Shown here piece by piece: positions 1 through 5,662 of a stretch of DNA of 9,183 bases. Position numbers and translations under genes: made by a program. The stretch lies in contig CANOHR010000030.1 in the NCBI GenBank assembly GCA_947565875.1, positions 1 through 9,183 on the forward strand, written 5' to 3'. How positions within the stretch are numbered: the first letter of the stretch is position 1; each line of letters begins with the position of its first letter. This DNA comes from an uncultured Pseudoflavonifractor sp. Its GTDB lineage: Bacteria; Bacillota; Clostridia; Oscillospirales; Oscillospiraceae. Below the pieces are notes generated by a model, which made no database searches, had not been told where the DNA came from, and saw only the letters and a list, made by a program, of their open reading frames with translations.

Positions 1-573
1 ATCATCAAAGCTAGTCGGCATTATTTCTGGTAAAAAGAGAACAATTTCATCATAATAGAAGTTGGGTGCCTCCATATAGTTGCTGTCTTTCCGGCGGGAT
101 CCAACCACCCAAATGTATTTTGCCGGGAATGGGGTCGTAATTGTGTTTTGGTGCGTCTCTCCAGACAACCCCGTTCCTGTCCAGGAGCCCAACACAAACT
201 TTGCCCCATTCATATTTTGGTTGGAAAAGGCAAGCAGATCTCCCACCGTTACCTTTCTTCCCCCTCCGGCCACGGACACATCCGCCACTCCGATCACATC
301 GTTGACCGACAGGTTGGCAGCGTTCAACGCCCCCGCACCAGTGATCAGAGCAGCAAGGGCCCCGGCAGCCGATCCTTGCCCTGTTCCTCCCTTTTGTACC
401 GGCAATATCCCTGTCAATTCTCCCGCCCCATGGGTATGGGCCTTGGTTGCTGTGTCCGTCTCGATCGTTTTCAGCTTCCGATCTATCACAGTAAAATTTT
501 CATTAAAAGGCGCCGGTGTAACGATATCGCTGTCCTCCGGCAATTTGAATTTAAAGTTTGTTGTCTCCTTCAT
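1..573 (-). CDS. Tail fibre / collar-type protein, N-terminal part (cut by window edge)
   Basis: This frame is open from an ATG at 573 to the window edge, giving 191 visible residues with no stop. It probably encodes the tail fibre that attaches to the baseplate and recognises the host surface. Residues 1-45 look like a baseplate-attachment region (MKETTNFKFKLPEDSDIVTP), followed by HTHG at 46-49 and ILPVQKGGTG at 56-65. That second motif is the shaft signature common in phage tail fibres. Residues 125-191 are aromatic-rich (WTGTG, YIWVVGS, NFYYDEI) and may begin a receptor-binding or carbohydrate-binding domain. The start overlaps the XkdU stop as ATGA, with a GGAGAG ribosome site upstream. 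This is the expected position for an XkdV-like fibre. The part nearest the edge is visibly more AT-rich than the rest of the module. The fibre identity is solid; the receptor specificity cannot be read. Confidence 0.85.
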   Translation of the reverse strand, partial: MKETTNFKFKLPEDSDIVTPAPFNENFTVIDRKLKTIETDTATKAHTHGAGELTGILPVQKGGTGQGSAAGALAALITGAGALNAANLSVNDVIGVADVSVAGGGRKVTVGDLLAFSNQNMNGAKFVLGSWTGTGLSGETHQNTITTPFPAKYIWVVGSRRKDSNYMEAPNFYYDEIVLFLPEIMPTSFDD

Positions 574-1103
574 TTGATCTCTCCTCTCAACCATCCCCAG
601 TTTTGTTCCTTTACATCGTTCCAGTTCAGATCCTTTACGTCCCTCCAAATCTTGATCTTGGCGGAATACTCCACCGCCAGGTGGGCGGGGATCGTTTCCC
701 TGACTGCCGCCATCAGGTCACCCAGATTGGGGGGCAAACAGGCAGCCCCCACAAAATGGACCTTGATCCGGTACTCCTTCGGGATCTCGGTCACCTCTAC
801 CTCTCCGTTAGAGAAGCTGGCGGCTACGTTCTGGATGGCCGCCACGGTGGTAGTCCCCTGCCCCCGGAGCTTGGCCTTGATCCGGCTCCGGCGGAAGGCC
901 ATGGGGCGCTCCACCTCCACGGGAAGACCCAGGGCCTCCTCCCAAATGCTGAGCCCCCAGGTGGCCGTCTCCACGTCCAACTGGGCCATGCAGCCCTCCA
1001 CCGCGTTCCAGAGGCCGTCCACCGCCGCCTGAAAGCCCTCCTGGATGGCCTGTACCTCCGGGCTCTCCCGAAGAGCGGGGCGCAGATAGTCCAATAGTCT
1101 CAT
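570..1103 (-). CDS. xkdU: Baseplate protein XkdU / YmfQ family (DUF2313)
   Basis: This 177-residue protein sits between baseplate J and the tail fibre, the standard place for the XkdU/YmfQ (DUF2313) family. The family is thought to join the baseplate wedge to the fibre. It begins MRLLDYLRPALRESPEVQAI and continues with helical, Trp-containing sequence (ATWGLSIWEEALGLP), an R-rich stretch (FRRSRIKAKLRGQGT) and a beta-rich half (EVEVTEIPKEYRIKVHF). All of this matches my memory of the family. The C-terminus carries a short Trp repeat (LNWNDV, QNWGWL, around residues 158-172). The ATG overlaps the XkdT stop by four bases (ATGA), suggesting translational coupling, and its own stop overlaps the fibre start in the same way. 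Length is normal for the family. Confidence 0.85.
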   Translation of the reverse strand: MRLLDYLRPALRESPEVQAIQEGFQAAVDGLWNAVEGCMAQLDVETATWGLSIWEEALGLPVEVERPMAFRRSRIKAKLRGQGTTTVAAIQNVAASFSNGEVEVTEIPKEYRIKVHFVGAACLPPNLGDLMAAVRETIPAHLAVEYSAKIKIWRDVKDLNWNDVKEQNWGWLRGEIK

Positions 1104-2146
1104 GTAAGGCTCACCGTCCCCACCACCGGCACCTTGTCCGCCGGGACCGTCACGTTACTTCTTCCACCGTTTACCGTCAGAGCCCTGTAGTCGGTCACCC
1201 CGCTCACGTCCATCAACAGAAAAGCGATCCGGTTGAAAAGCACCGTGTAGCTGTCAAAGGCCAATCCTTGCAGGTACTCCTCCAGCTTTTCGGTAAATTT
1301 TGCCTTCGCCTCCGCCAGGGTGACGGACCCGTCCAGAGTCAGCGCGGCGGATACGTGGATGGGCGCCCCTCCGGCGCTCTCCACCGTCACAGCGGCCCCG
1401 ATGGGACGCAGCTGCTCGATATGGCTGAGGGCGGCGGAAACTACACTCTCCTCCACGGGCCGGCGCTCCGGCCCCGCCAAAAGCACCTTCACCGTCCCCG
1501 GCCCGTTCCAGAGGGGCAGGATCTTGGCGGCTCCCACCCCGTCCACCTCCAGGGCCCACTTTTCATAGTCGTACACATTGCCCGAGGTGGATGGCTTCCG
1601 CCAGTAGTCGTAAAGCCGCCCCACCAGGTCCCGGTCCGTCTCCGGGTCTGTCCCCCCGGCGGCAGCCCCGGAGGTCCAGCCCTCCAGCCCCGTCAGGGTC
1701 ATGACCATCTGGGTAATGGCTCCCTCCGGCACATTATAGGCGTCTCCCACCGCCGCCGCGGTCACCGTTCCCTCCCCTGTTCCCTCTGTTCCCAATGTCA
1801 CCGGAGCGTCCAGGGTAAATTCCAGTCCGTCTCCGGTCAAAAAAACCGTCCCGGCGGGCACAGTCATATTGGCCCGCCCTGTCAGCCGGATGGAGGCCGC
1901 CGCCTGGGTCCCCTCCTTGCGGAAGATCCCATACCGGGAAGCCGCCAAGTCGATAAAGCCTCCGCTGTCCTCATCCACATAAAAGGCGGGAAGCATGGCC
2001 TTCATGGCCTCGTATACCATGGAAGCCTCCGCCGCCACCGGCCCCGCCATCTCGGCGGCAAAACTGCCCTCCCGGGTCTGTACCCGGTCCTCCATGGCGG
2101 ACAATACCTCCGAGCGAATATTCTCCGGCGTCCGATCCTCAAACAC
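1100..2146 (-). CDS. xkdT: Baseplate J-like protein (XkdT)
   Basis: This 348-residue protein is a baseplate wedge component of the gpJ/XkdT family. It helps form the ring that triggers sheath contraction. Visible family features are the N-terminal helix region (NIRSEVLSAM), the AFYVDEDSGGFIDLAASRYG segment around residues 55-74, and the stretch ASIRLTGRANMTVPAGTVF around 85-103. A core segment GGTDPETDRDLVGRLYDYWR follows, then GNVYDYEKWALEVDGVGAAK. The last third has the usual alternating strand pattern. The start is GTG at 2146, chosen because a strong AAGGAGGTGA site lies 9 bases upstream and the next candidates would cut the conserved N-terminus. It overlaps the XkdS stop by 8 bases. Length is typical and I see no damage. 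Confidence 0.93.
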   Translation of the reverse strand: MFEDRTPENIRSEVLSAMEDRVQTREGSFAAEMAGPVAAEASMVYEAMKAMLPAFYVDEDSGGFIDLAASRYGIFRKEGTQAAASIRLTGRANMTVPAGTVFLTGDGLEFTLDAPVTLGTEGTGEGTVTAAAVGDAYNVPEGAITQMVMTLTGLEGWTSGAAAGGTDPETDRDLVGRLYDYWRKPSTSGNVYDYEKWALEVDGVGAAKILPLWNGPGTVKVLLAGPERRPVEESVVSAALSHIEQLRPIGAAVTVESAGGAPIHVSAALTLDGSVTLAEAKAKFTEKLEEYLQGLAFDSYTVLFNRIAFLLMDVSGVTDYRALTVNGGRSNVTVPADKVPVVGTVSLT

Positions 2147-2573
2147 GGACGCTCACCTCCTTATCTCCATAAATGGTCCGTATCTTTCCTGTTACGGTCA
2201 GAACGTCTCCCTCCAGCTTTGCCGCGACTCCCTCTACCCCTGTGATATAGGGGTTGGGCTCCAGAGCCTCCCGAAAATACCGGGCCGCCTCGGCGCGCTT
2301 CAGGTCCCCGGTAAAGCTCTGTCCCGTCAGCCGTTCCGTCTCATTGCCGTAGGAGCGGGAATGGTGGCGGTAGCGGAACCGCTCCGTCTTCAGGGCATTC
2401 CATACCCACACCATCACCGCCTCCAGCCCGGTAACGACCACCGGTTCCCCCCGCTGAAAAAGGGGCTTATCCCCCTCAAAATCCCAGGCTACCTCTCTGG
2501 CGAGAGGCAAAGAACCGGCAGAGCCCTCTGCCGCCCCGGTCTCCCCGGCAGCGGGAAACAAGCTGTCCTTCAT
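2139..2573 (-). CDS. xkdS: Baseplate wedge protein, DUF2634 (XkdS / gp25-like)
   Basis: This 144-residue protein is of the DUF2634/XkdS type, related in role to the gp25-like wedge proteins that link the tail tube and sheath to the baseplate. The diagnostic part is residues 27-75: REVAWDFEGDKPLF, then a Gly-Glu-Pro turn, VVTGLEAVMVWVWNALKTERFRY and the SRSYGNE motif. After this come a helical stretch and a C-terminal strand pair (EGDVLTVTGKIRTI, YGDKEVSVRV). The first 25 residues are low-complexity (Ala, Gly, Ser, Glu) and are probably a flexible lead-in. The ATG overlaps the DUF2577 stop (ATGA), which supports translational coupling. Position between XkdR and XkdT is as in PBSX. Confidence 0.9.
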   Translation of the reverse strand: MKDSLFPAAGETGAAEGSAGSLPLAREVAWDFEGDKPLFQRGEPVVVTGLEAVMVWVWNALKTERFRYRHHSRSYGNETERLTGQSFTGDLKRAEAARYFREALEPNPYITGVEGVAAKLEGDVLTVTGKIRTIYGDKEVSVRV

Positions 2574-2821
2574 AGGCTCACCACCCTTGTCAATATCACA
2601 TACCGCTGCCGATTCTCAATGGGCCACAGGGCCACCCTGTCTCCCACCTTCAGGTCCCTGGGCTCTACCCCATCGCTTCTCAGCAGGCTCTCAGCGTCCT
2701 GGGCATTTCCCTCCGCCAGCACACGAAGAGGCTTCGGGGACAGCACCCTTCCCATGACCAGGGAAGTCTCTCCGCCGGGCCGTTCCAACAGCGTTTTTAC
2801 CAGCGCCTCTATTGCTTCCAA
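2570..2821 (-). CDS. xkdR: DUF2577 baseplate-associated protein (XkdR), TTG start
   Basis: This small protein of 83 residues has an OB-like strand pattern (MGRVLSPKPLRVLAEG, then KVGDRVALWPIENRQRYVILTRV). It matches the DUF2577/XkdR family by content and by its place between the hub and XkdS. Its exact role in the baseplate is not established. The only start that keeps the N-terminal helix is TTG at 2821, which directly follows the TGA of the hub gene in the same frame. The next ATG (codon 23) would remove the helix. A GGGAG stretch upstream within the end of the hub gene could serve as ribosome site. The protein is slightly short for the family as I remember it. Its stop overlaps the XkdS start (ATGA). 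Confidence 0.8.
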   Translation of the reverse strand: MEAIEALVKTLLERPGGETSLVMGRVLSPKPLRVLAEGNAQDAESLLRSDGVEPRDLKVGDRVALWPIENRQRYVILTRVVSL

Positions 2822-3814
2822 TCACTTCAACTCCCTTCCCGCGTTCACCTTGTCCATGATACTCTTCAAACTCAGCCCCAGCTTCACCCGGTGGACGCCC
2901 CCTTTCCAGGTGTGAACGTCGCTGTCGATCCAGTAGAGGCCATAAAGCCCCGTCACCGGCTCCCGGACGATCACGTTCCCGCCGGAAATGAGCCTGGGTT
3001 CCCCCAGGGCCTCTACCGTGATGGTCTGCCTGATCCCGTTGTCCTCCAGGATGACCTCCGCCTCAGCGTCTACGTCCCTGTCCCTGGCCGTACAAAGATA
3101 CCGCTGCATGACCCCGCACAGGGCCGCAGCGTCCTCATTCCGCCGTACCCGGACCAGGGAGCCGTTTTCGTCATAGATAGCCACCTGACTCACCACATCC
3201 TCCCCGCTCTCGCCGGAGGCTGCCGTCAGCAGGTTGGACCCCGGTGCAATCACCACCGTCGCCCCTCTCCGCTCCCGAACGATCACCTCCAGTTCCGGGC
3301 CTCGAAAGCGGAGCATATACCGCTCACCCGTCTTTTCGGCAGCCAGGGTATAGGCCGTCTGAATGATCTCGTAGAGGGAGACCCCCGGAAAATTGCGTCG
3401 GATAGGAACTCCCGCCTCCGCCAGGGCCCCCGTCTTGATCCCAAAGTCCCCGCAGACCCGCCGCGCGATCTCCTCCGGCGTCTGTCCGGTAAAGCGGTAG
3501 GCCCCCTGGTTCCGCTTGAGATAGATCCCCCGGTCAAAACAGCCCACCGTCACCGTCTCGCCGCCGCTGTCCCGCCGGAGGGAAAATATGTAGCCGTCAA
3601 AAAGAAGCTCCTCCCCCGCAAAAAACCGGACCGGATCCCCGATGGCTACCGGGACATGGGGCTGGTTTTTGTCGTATCTTGTCTGAAGAAGGGAAAATTC
3701 CAGCGTCCGGGCCACCCGGTTGTAGCTTCCGGCGTTGGTAATGGACCCGCACAGTTCCGCCACGTCATAGTCCCTGCCACCGTGGCGGAGGAGCAGCTTT
3801 CGCCCCTCGCTCAT
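2822..3814 (-). CDS. xkdQ: Baseplate hub protein XkdQ (gpD-like)
   Basis: This 330-residue protein corresponds to the XkdQ/late control gene D type hub that caps the tube inside the baseplate and carries the puncturing tip. Family-like segments include the N-terminal strands (RHGGRDYDVAELCGSITNAG, ARTLEFSLLQT), a GDPVRFFAGEELLFDGYIF segment near residues 57-75 and GETVTVGCFDRGIYLKRNQ near 83-101. A helical insert, ETPEEIARRVCGDFGI-like, begins near residue 109. The C-terminus has YWIDSDVHTWKGGVHRVKLGL, where the tryptophan-gly-gly turn is typical. The frame stays open upstream to 4132, but I place the start at the ATG at 3814. It forms an ATGA overlap with the LysM gene stop, and the upstream extension is only the antisense-like shadow of XkdP coding sequence. 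No damage is seen. Confidence 0.9.
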   Translation of the reverse strand: MSEGRKLLLRHGGRDYDVAELCGSITNAGSYNRVARTLEFSLLQTRYDKNQPHVPVAIGDPVRFFAGEELLFDGYIFSLRRDSGGETVTVGCFDRGIYLKRNQGAYRFTGQTPEEIARRVCGDFGIKTGALAEAGVPIRRNFPGVSLYEIIQTAYTLAAEKTGERYMLRFRGPELEVIVRERRGATVVIAPGSNLLTAASGESGEDVVSQVAIYDENGSLVRVRRNEDAAALCGVMQRYLCTARDRDVDAEAEVILEDNGIRQTITVEALGEPRLISGGNVIVREPVTGLYGLYWIDSDVHTWKGGVHRVKLGLSLKSIMDKVNAGRELK

Positions 3815-4653
3815 GCTCCGCCCCCTCTCCCCACCGTAGACCCCTCTGTCTGCTGGAATCGGTTGGGCCTCACCGGTGACAGCTTCACAGGCTCCATGGC
3901 CTCCTCCTTCGCCAGCTGTATCCTCCATACCCCCGCGCCGTTTGTCCCCGTGGCCTTCCACTTCGTCTGGACCTGAGCCGCCGCCCGAGCCGTCCGCCAG
4001 GGGGTCCCCGCCGCCGGCAGGGCCTCCACATCGGGTAGCTGAAGCACCTGCCCCACCCGGATCAGATGGGGGTTGGATATCCCGTTGGCCGCCGCCAGCT
4101 TTCCATACAGGCTTGCATCCCCGTATATCCACTTAGCGATGGCTGACAAGGTATCCCCCCGCTGTACCACATAGGTTTCCCCATGGGTGGGCTCCGTCTC
4201 CACTGGCCGGGGCGCGTTTCCGGTATCCTCCAGTTCCGTAGCCGGGGCTGTTAGCAGCCGGTATCCCCGCATGGGGATGGTCACATAGAGGTCTCTGGTC
4301 CCGTCCCGCTCCCCGTACGTAATGGGATCCAGCAGTACCAGGGCGTTTACCGGCGTATCCGATACGATGAACCGGACCGGGTCTCCCCCATCGCTCCACT
4401 TCTCCAGAGTCTCCAAGGGCACAAAGGGATCTGTCCCCGCCGTCTTTTGGGCAAAAGGATAGTCCCTGGCCGGAAAAAAGCACTCGATCCGCTCATCCAT
4501 CAAAATAGGCTCACCCGGCAGGTTCACCGTCCCCGTGCCGTGCATATCCACCTGCACGGCCTTTCTTCCGTGGGAGATCTGATATCCCGCCGGGGTCACC
4601 GGCAGGACAAAGACCTCCTCGGTCCTGGTATTTTTAAAAATAAACCGTCTCAC
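3811..4653 (-). CDS. xkdP: LysM-domain tail protein (XkdP), GTG start, long C-terminus
   Basis: This 280-residue protein is of the XkdP type, a tail/baseplate protein with a peptidoglycan-binding LysM domain. In PBSX-like tails it follows the tape measure and precedes the hub. The N-terminal domain (residues 1-130) has the FVLPVTPAGYQISHGRKAV and VTIPMRGYRLL segments I associate with this family. A Pro/Glu/Thr linker leads to a clear LysM at 160-207 (TYVVQRGDTLSAIAKWIYGD, then NPHLIRVGQVLQLP). About 70 further residues follow (TKWKATGTNGAGVWRIQL and a basic tail), more than I expect for the family. The start is GTG at 4653 with AAGGAGG six bases upstream; the ATG two bases further up runs straight into a stop. 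The gene upstream is not the expected tape measure but a repeat-filled gap. Its stop overlaps the hub ATG (ATGA). Confidence 0.9.
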   Translation of the reverse strand: MRRFIFKNTRTEEVFVLPVTPAGYQISHGRKAVQVDMHGTGTVNLPGEPILMDERIECFFPARDYPFAQKTAGTDPFVPLETLEKWSDGGDPVRFIVSDTPVNALVLLDPITYGERDGTRDLYVTIPMRGYRLLTAPATELEDTGNAPRPVETEPTHGETYVVQRGDTLSAIAKWIYGDASLYGKLAAANGISNPHLIRVGQVLQLPDVEALPAAGTPWRTARAAAQVQTKWKATGTNGAGVWRIQLAKEEAMEPVKLSPVRPNRFQQTEGSTVGRGGGA

Positions 4654-4698
4654 ATATTTCCTCCTTTTCTCTGTGGCCTACGCTCCAGCGGTCTCCAT

Positions 4699-4724
4699 GC
4701 GGGAGGGGCAAGCCCCTCCCCTAC
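4699..4724. repeat. Short palindromic element (GGGAGGGGC core)
   Basis: The arms GGGAGGGGC (4701-4709) and GCCCCTCCC (4712-4720) form a perfect 9-bp palindrome around an AA loop. It is framed by GCGGG on one side and CCCTAC on the other. The same frame surrounds the other palindromes of this gap although the core differs. It looks like an interspersed intergenic element of the host genome, not a phage gene part. Confidence 0.75.
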
Positions 4725-4732
4725 ATTCCATA

Positions 4733-4760
4733 GCGGACCGGCGGGGACGCCGGTCCCTAC
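4733..4760. repeat. Short palindromic element (GGACCGGC core)
   Basis: The arms GGACCGGC (4735-4742) and GCCGGTCC (4749-4756) pair perfectly around GGGGAC. The left flank is GCGG and the right flank CCCTAC, as in the neighbouring element, but the core sequence is unrelated. It lies nine bases from the previous element, so the two are effectively in tandem. Confidence 0.75.
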
Positions 4761-4792
4761 AGAACCGCGGCGCCGCGCCTGGGTGATGGAAC

Positions 4793-4831
4793 AGGGGTGT
4801 GACAGGAGAGCGGTCCTTCTGTCACACCCCT
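4793..4831. repeat. 13-bp perfect stem-loop
   Basis: AGGGGTGTGACAG (4793-4805) pairs perfectly with 4819-4831 around a 13-base loop. On the plus strand it is followed by a weak T-rich stretch (CTTTGTTTG); on the minus (transcribed) strand no U-run follows, so a classical terminator for the tail operon is not supported. It may reduce read-through or be another interspersed repeat. Confidence 0.65.
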
Positions 4832-4855
4832 CTTTGTTTGAAAAATCTTCCCGGA

Positions 4856-4880
4856 GCGGGCGCACAATGTGCGCCCCTAC
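4856..4880 (-). repeat. 25-bp GCGCACA palindromic element, copy A
   Basis: GGGCGCACA (4858-4866) and TGTGCGCCC (4868-4876) form a perfect palindrome around one A, framed by GC before and CTAC after. Read on the minus strand it begins GTAGGGG. Two further copies with at most a few changes occur at 5021-5045 and 8366-8390 in the opposite orientation. Confidence 0.85.
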
Positions 4881-5020
4881 ATGCCTGCTTTTGTTAGGGT
4901 CTTAGGGGGGACATGCCTCTCCCCTTGAAACAGGGAAGGGATATCCTCAAAAGGTGGTGGGGGGGGGGGAGCGAAAAGCCTGATAGGCTTCCCATGACAA
5001 CTCTTAACAAACGCGGTTTC

Positions 5021-5045
5021 GTAGGGGCGCACATTGTGCGTCCGC
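5021..5045 (+). repeat. 25-bp GCGCACA palindromic element, copy B
   Basis: GTAGGGGCGCACA followed by T and TGTGCGTCCGC is nearly identical to the reverse complement of copy A. One arm base is changed, giving a G-T mismatch in the stem. It begins 37 bases downstream, in transcription direction, of the stop of the frameshifted chaperone product, exactly where the tape measure gene should begin. Confidence 0.85.
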
Positions 5046-5081
5046 TGGTTTTTTTCCGGGTGCTTGGGCGGTCATGTTCCG

Positions 5082-5608
5082 TCACCGCCTCCGGGACAGG
5101 TCATAGGAGGCCAGGGCGGAGAGCAGGTCCTTTTCCCCCGCGCTCATGTGGTAGACCTTTTTCAGGTCTACCACATGTTTTTCGCGGAAGAGGTAATACA
5201 GCAGATTCAGTTCGGGATCGCTGCCATCCCTCAGGCGTTTTTTATCTCTTCGATGGTGGTTTTCCGGTATCCGCTCAGCTTTTCCACCGCACGGGCCATA
5301 TCCTCGATCTCTCCCGGCAGCAGCATTCCCTTCACCGCCTCCGCCGGGGTGGGACCGCCGAACTTCTCCATCAGGGCGGGGTCCTTCAGGTCGGGGTCCA
5401 CGCACCCGGCCAGCAGGATGGAGACCTCCGTATCCTCCGACGCCCCCTTGATATCCTGCACCCGGCCATAGGGCAGGGCCCGGAGGGTGAAGACCACGTC
5501 CTCTCCCACCGTCTTGCTCAGCCGCTTGAGCTTATATTGGCCCGTGGGTAGGTCCTTGTTTACATTGGCCACCTCCGGCTTCAAAAGCCGGTCCAGCATT
5601 TCGCTCAT
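5082..5608 (-). CDS. Predicted -1 frameshift product of the tail chaperone (G-T type fusion)
   Basis: Ribosomes that slip back one base at A AAA AAC (5243-5237) would leave the XkdN frame at its 124th codon. They would then add 51 residues, starting RLRDGSDPELNLLYYLFREK and ending at the TGA at 5084-5082, for a 175-residue fusion. In many tailed phages two tail assembly chaperones are made this way (lambda G and GT), with the longer form recruiting the tape measure to the tube protein. The extension sits in its own frame over the 150 bases after the short stop, has a plausible helical composition, and has no start codon or ribosome site of its own. The heptamer lies in the correct frame, two codons before the zero-frame stop. 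Slippage is inferred from sequence; efficiency is unknown. The partner tape measure gene is missing directly downstream. Confidence 0.75.
5145..5177. repeat. Perfect 14-bp inverted repeat inside the frameshift extension
   Basis: CATGTGGTAGACCT (5145-5158) and its exact reverse complement (5164-5177) flank a five-base loop. In the transcript it folds inside the codons for HVVDLKKVYHM of the chaperone extension, starting 59 bases after the slippery heptamer. That is further than the usual 5-9 base spacer of frameshift stimulators, so a role in slippage is possible but not shown. It is unlike the GTAGGG-flanked repeats of the neighbouring gap. Confidence 0.7.
5231..5608 (-). CDS. xkdN: Tail assembly chaperone XkdN
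   Basis: This 125-residue protein matches the XkdN-like tail assembly chaperone family by content and by following the tube gene. Characteristic stretches are TGQYKLKRLSKTVGEDVVFTLRALPYGRVQDI (around residues 22-53), EVSILLAGCVDPDLKDPALMEKFG (around 61-84) and PTPAEAVKGMLLPGEIEDMARAVEKLSGY near the C-terminus. Such chaperones bind the tape measure and help tube protein polymerise around it. The start is ATG at 5608, with AAGGAGT seven bases upstream; the longer open frame to 5773 runs through a hairpin spacer and is not coding. The last codons include the slippery heptamer A AAA AAC, giving a longer -1 product. It is preceded by 187 bases of hairpin-rich spacer. Confidence 0.88.
   Translation of the reverse strand: MSEMLDRLLKPEVANVNKDLPTGQYKLKRLSKTVGEDVVFTLRALPYGRVQDIKGASEDTEVSILLAGCVDPDLKDPALMEKFGGPTPAEAVKGMLLPGEIEDMARAVEKLSGYRKTTIEEIKNA
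5237..5243 (-). promoter_or_regulatory. Slippery heptamer A AAA AAC for -1 frameshifting
   Basis: On the minus strand the zero-frame codons ATA AAA AAC GCC TGA contain A AAA AAC, a canonical X XXY YYZ site in the correct phase. It lies two codons before the XkdN stop. A -1 slip continues directly into the 51-codon frame that stays open to 5082. Position and phase fit programmed frameshifting in tail chaperone genes. Confidence 0.82.
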
Positions 5609-5662
5609 ATCGACACTCCTTTTTTCTTTTATTATTTTAATGAAGGGCCCGATCAGGCTCCA

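Larger units (their letters stand above)
4654..5081. repeat. Repeat-filled gap where the tape measure gene is expected
   Basis: These 428 bases carry no convincing gene. Their content is mostly inverted repeats: arms 4701-4709/4712-4720, 4735-4742/4749-4756, a 13-bp perfect stem 4793-4805/4819-4831, 4858-4866/4868-4876, a short stem 4976-4981/4985-4990, and 5024-5032/5034-5042 (imperfect). There is also an 11-G run at 4959-4969. Reading frames through it translate palindromes and show no long helical repeats or membrane segments as a tape measure would. In PBSX-like modules the tape measure gene (over a kilobase) sits exactly here, between the chaperone and XkdP. I infer deletion with repeat accumulation, or a tape measure encoded elsewhere. 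Confidence 0.8.

Noticed and set aside
148..1032. Long plus-strand frame of 294 codons
   Set aside because: It runs antisense through the tail fibre and XkdU genes; the high GC content creates long antisense frames, and the translation is Pro, Arg and Ser-rich without family features.
4793..4840. Rho-independent terminator for the tail operon in the gap
   Set aside because: The stem is strong but only the plus strand has a weak T-rich tail. On the transcribed minus strand no U-run follows, and the downstream genes need this transcript.
4650..4865. Minus-strand frame of 71 codons upstream of the LysM gene
   Set aside because: It translates three palindromic elements in a row (with RTALLSHP and VGTGVPAGP stretches), lacks a ribosome site and shows no protein-like pattern.
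4959..4969. Run of 11 G as a phase-variation switch
   Set aside because: It lies outside any gene and away from any promoter I can see, so no phase-variable product can be named; it may simply be prone to sequencing error.
4699..5045. CRISPR array
   Set aside because: The palindromes differ in core, orientation and spacing, with no uniform direct repeats or equal-length spacers.
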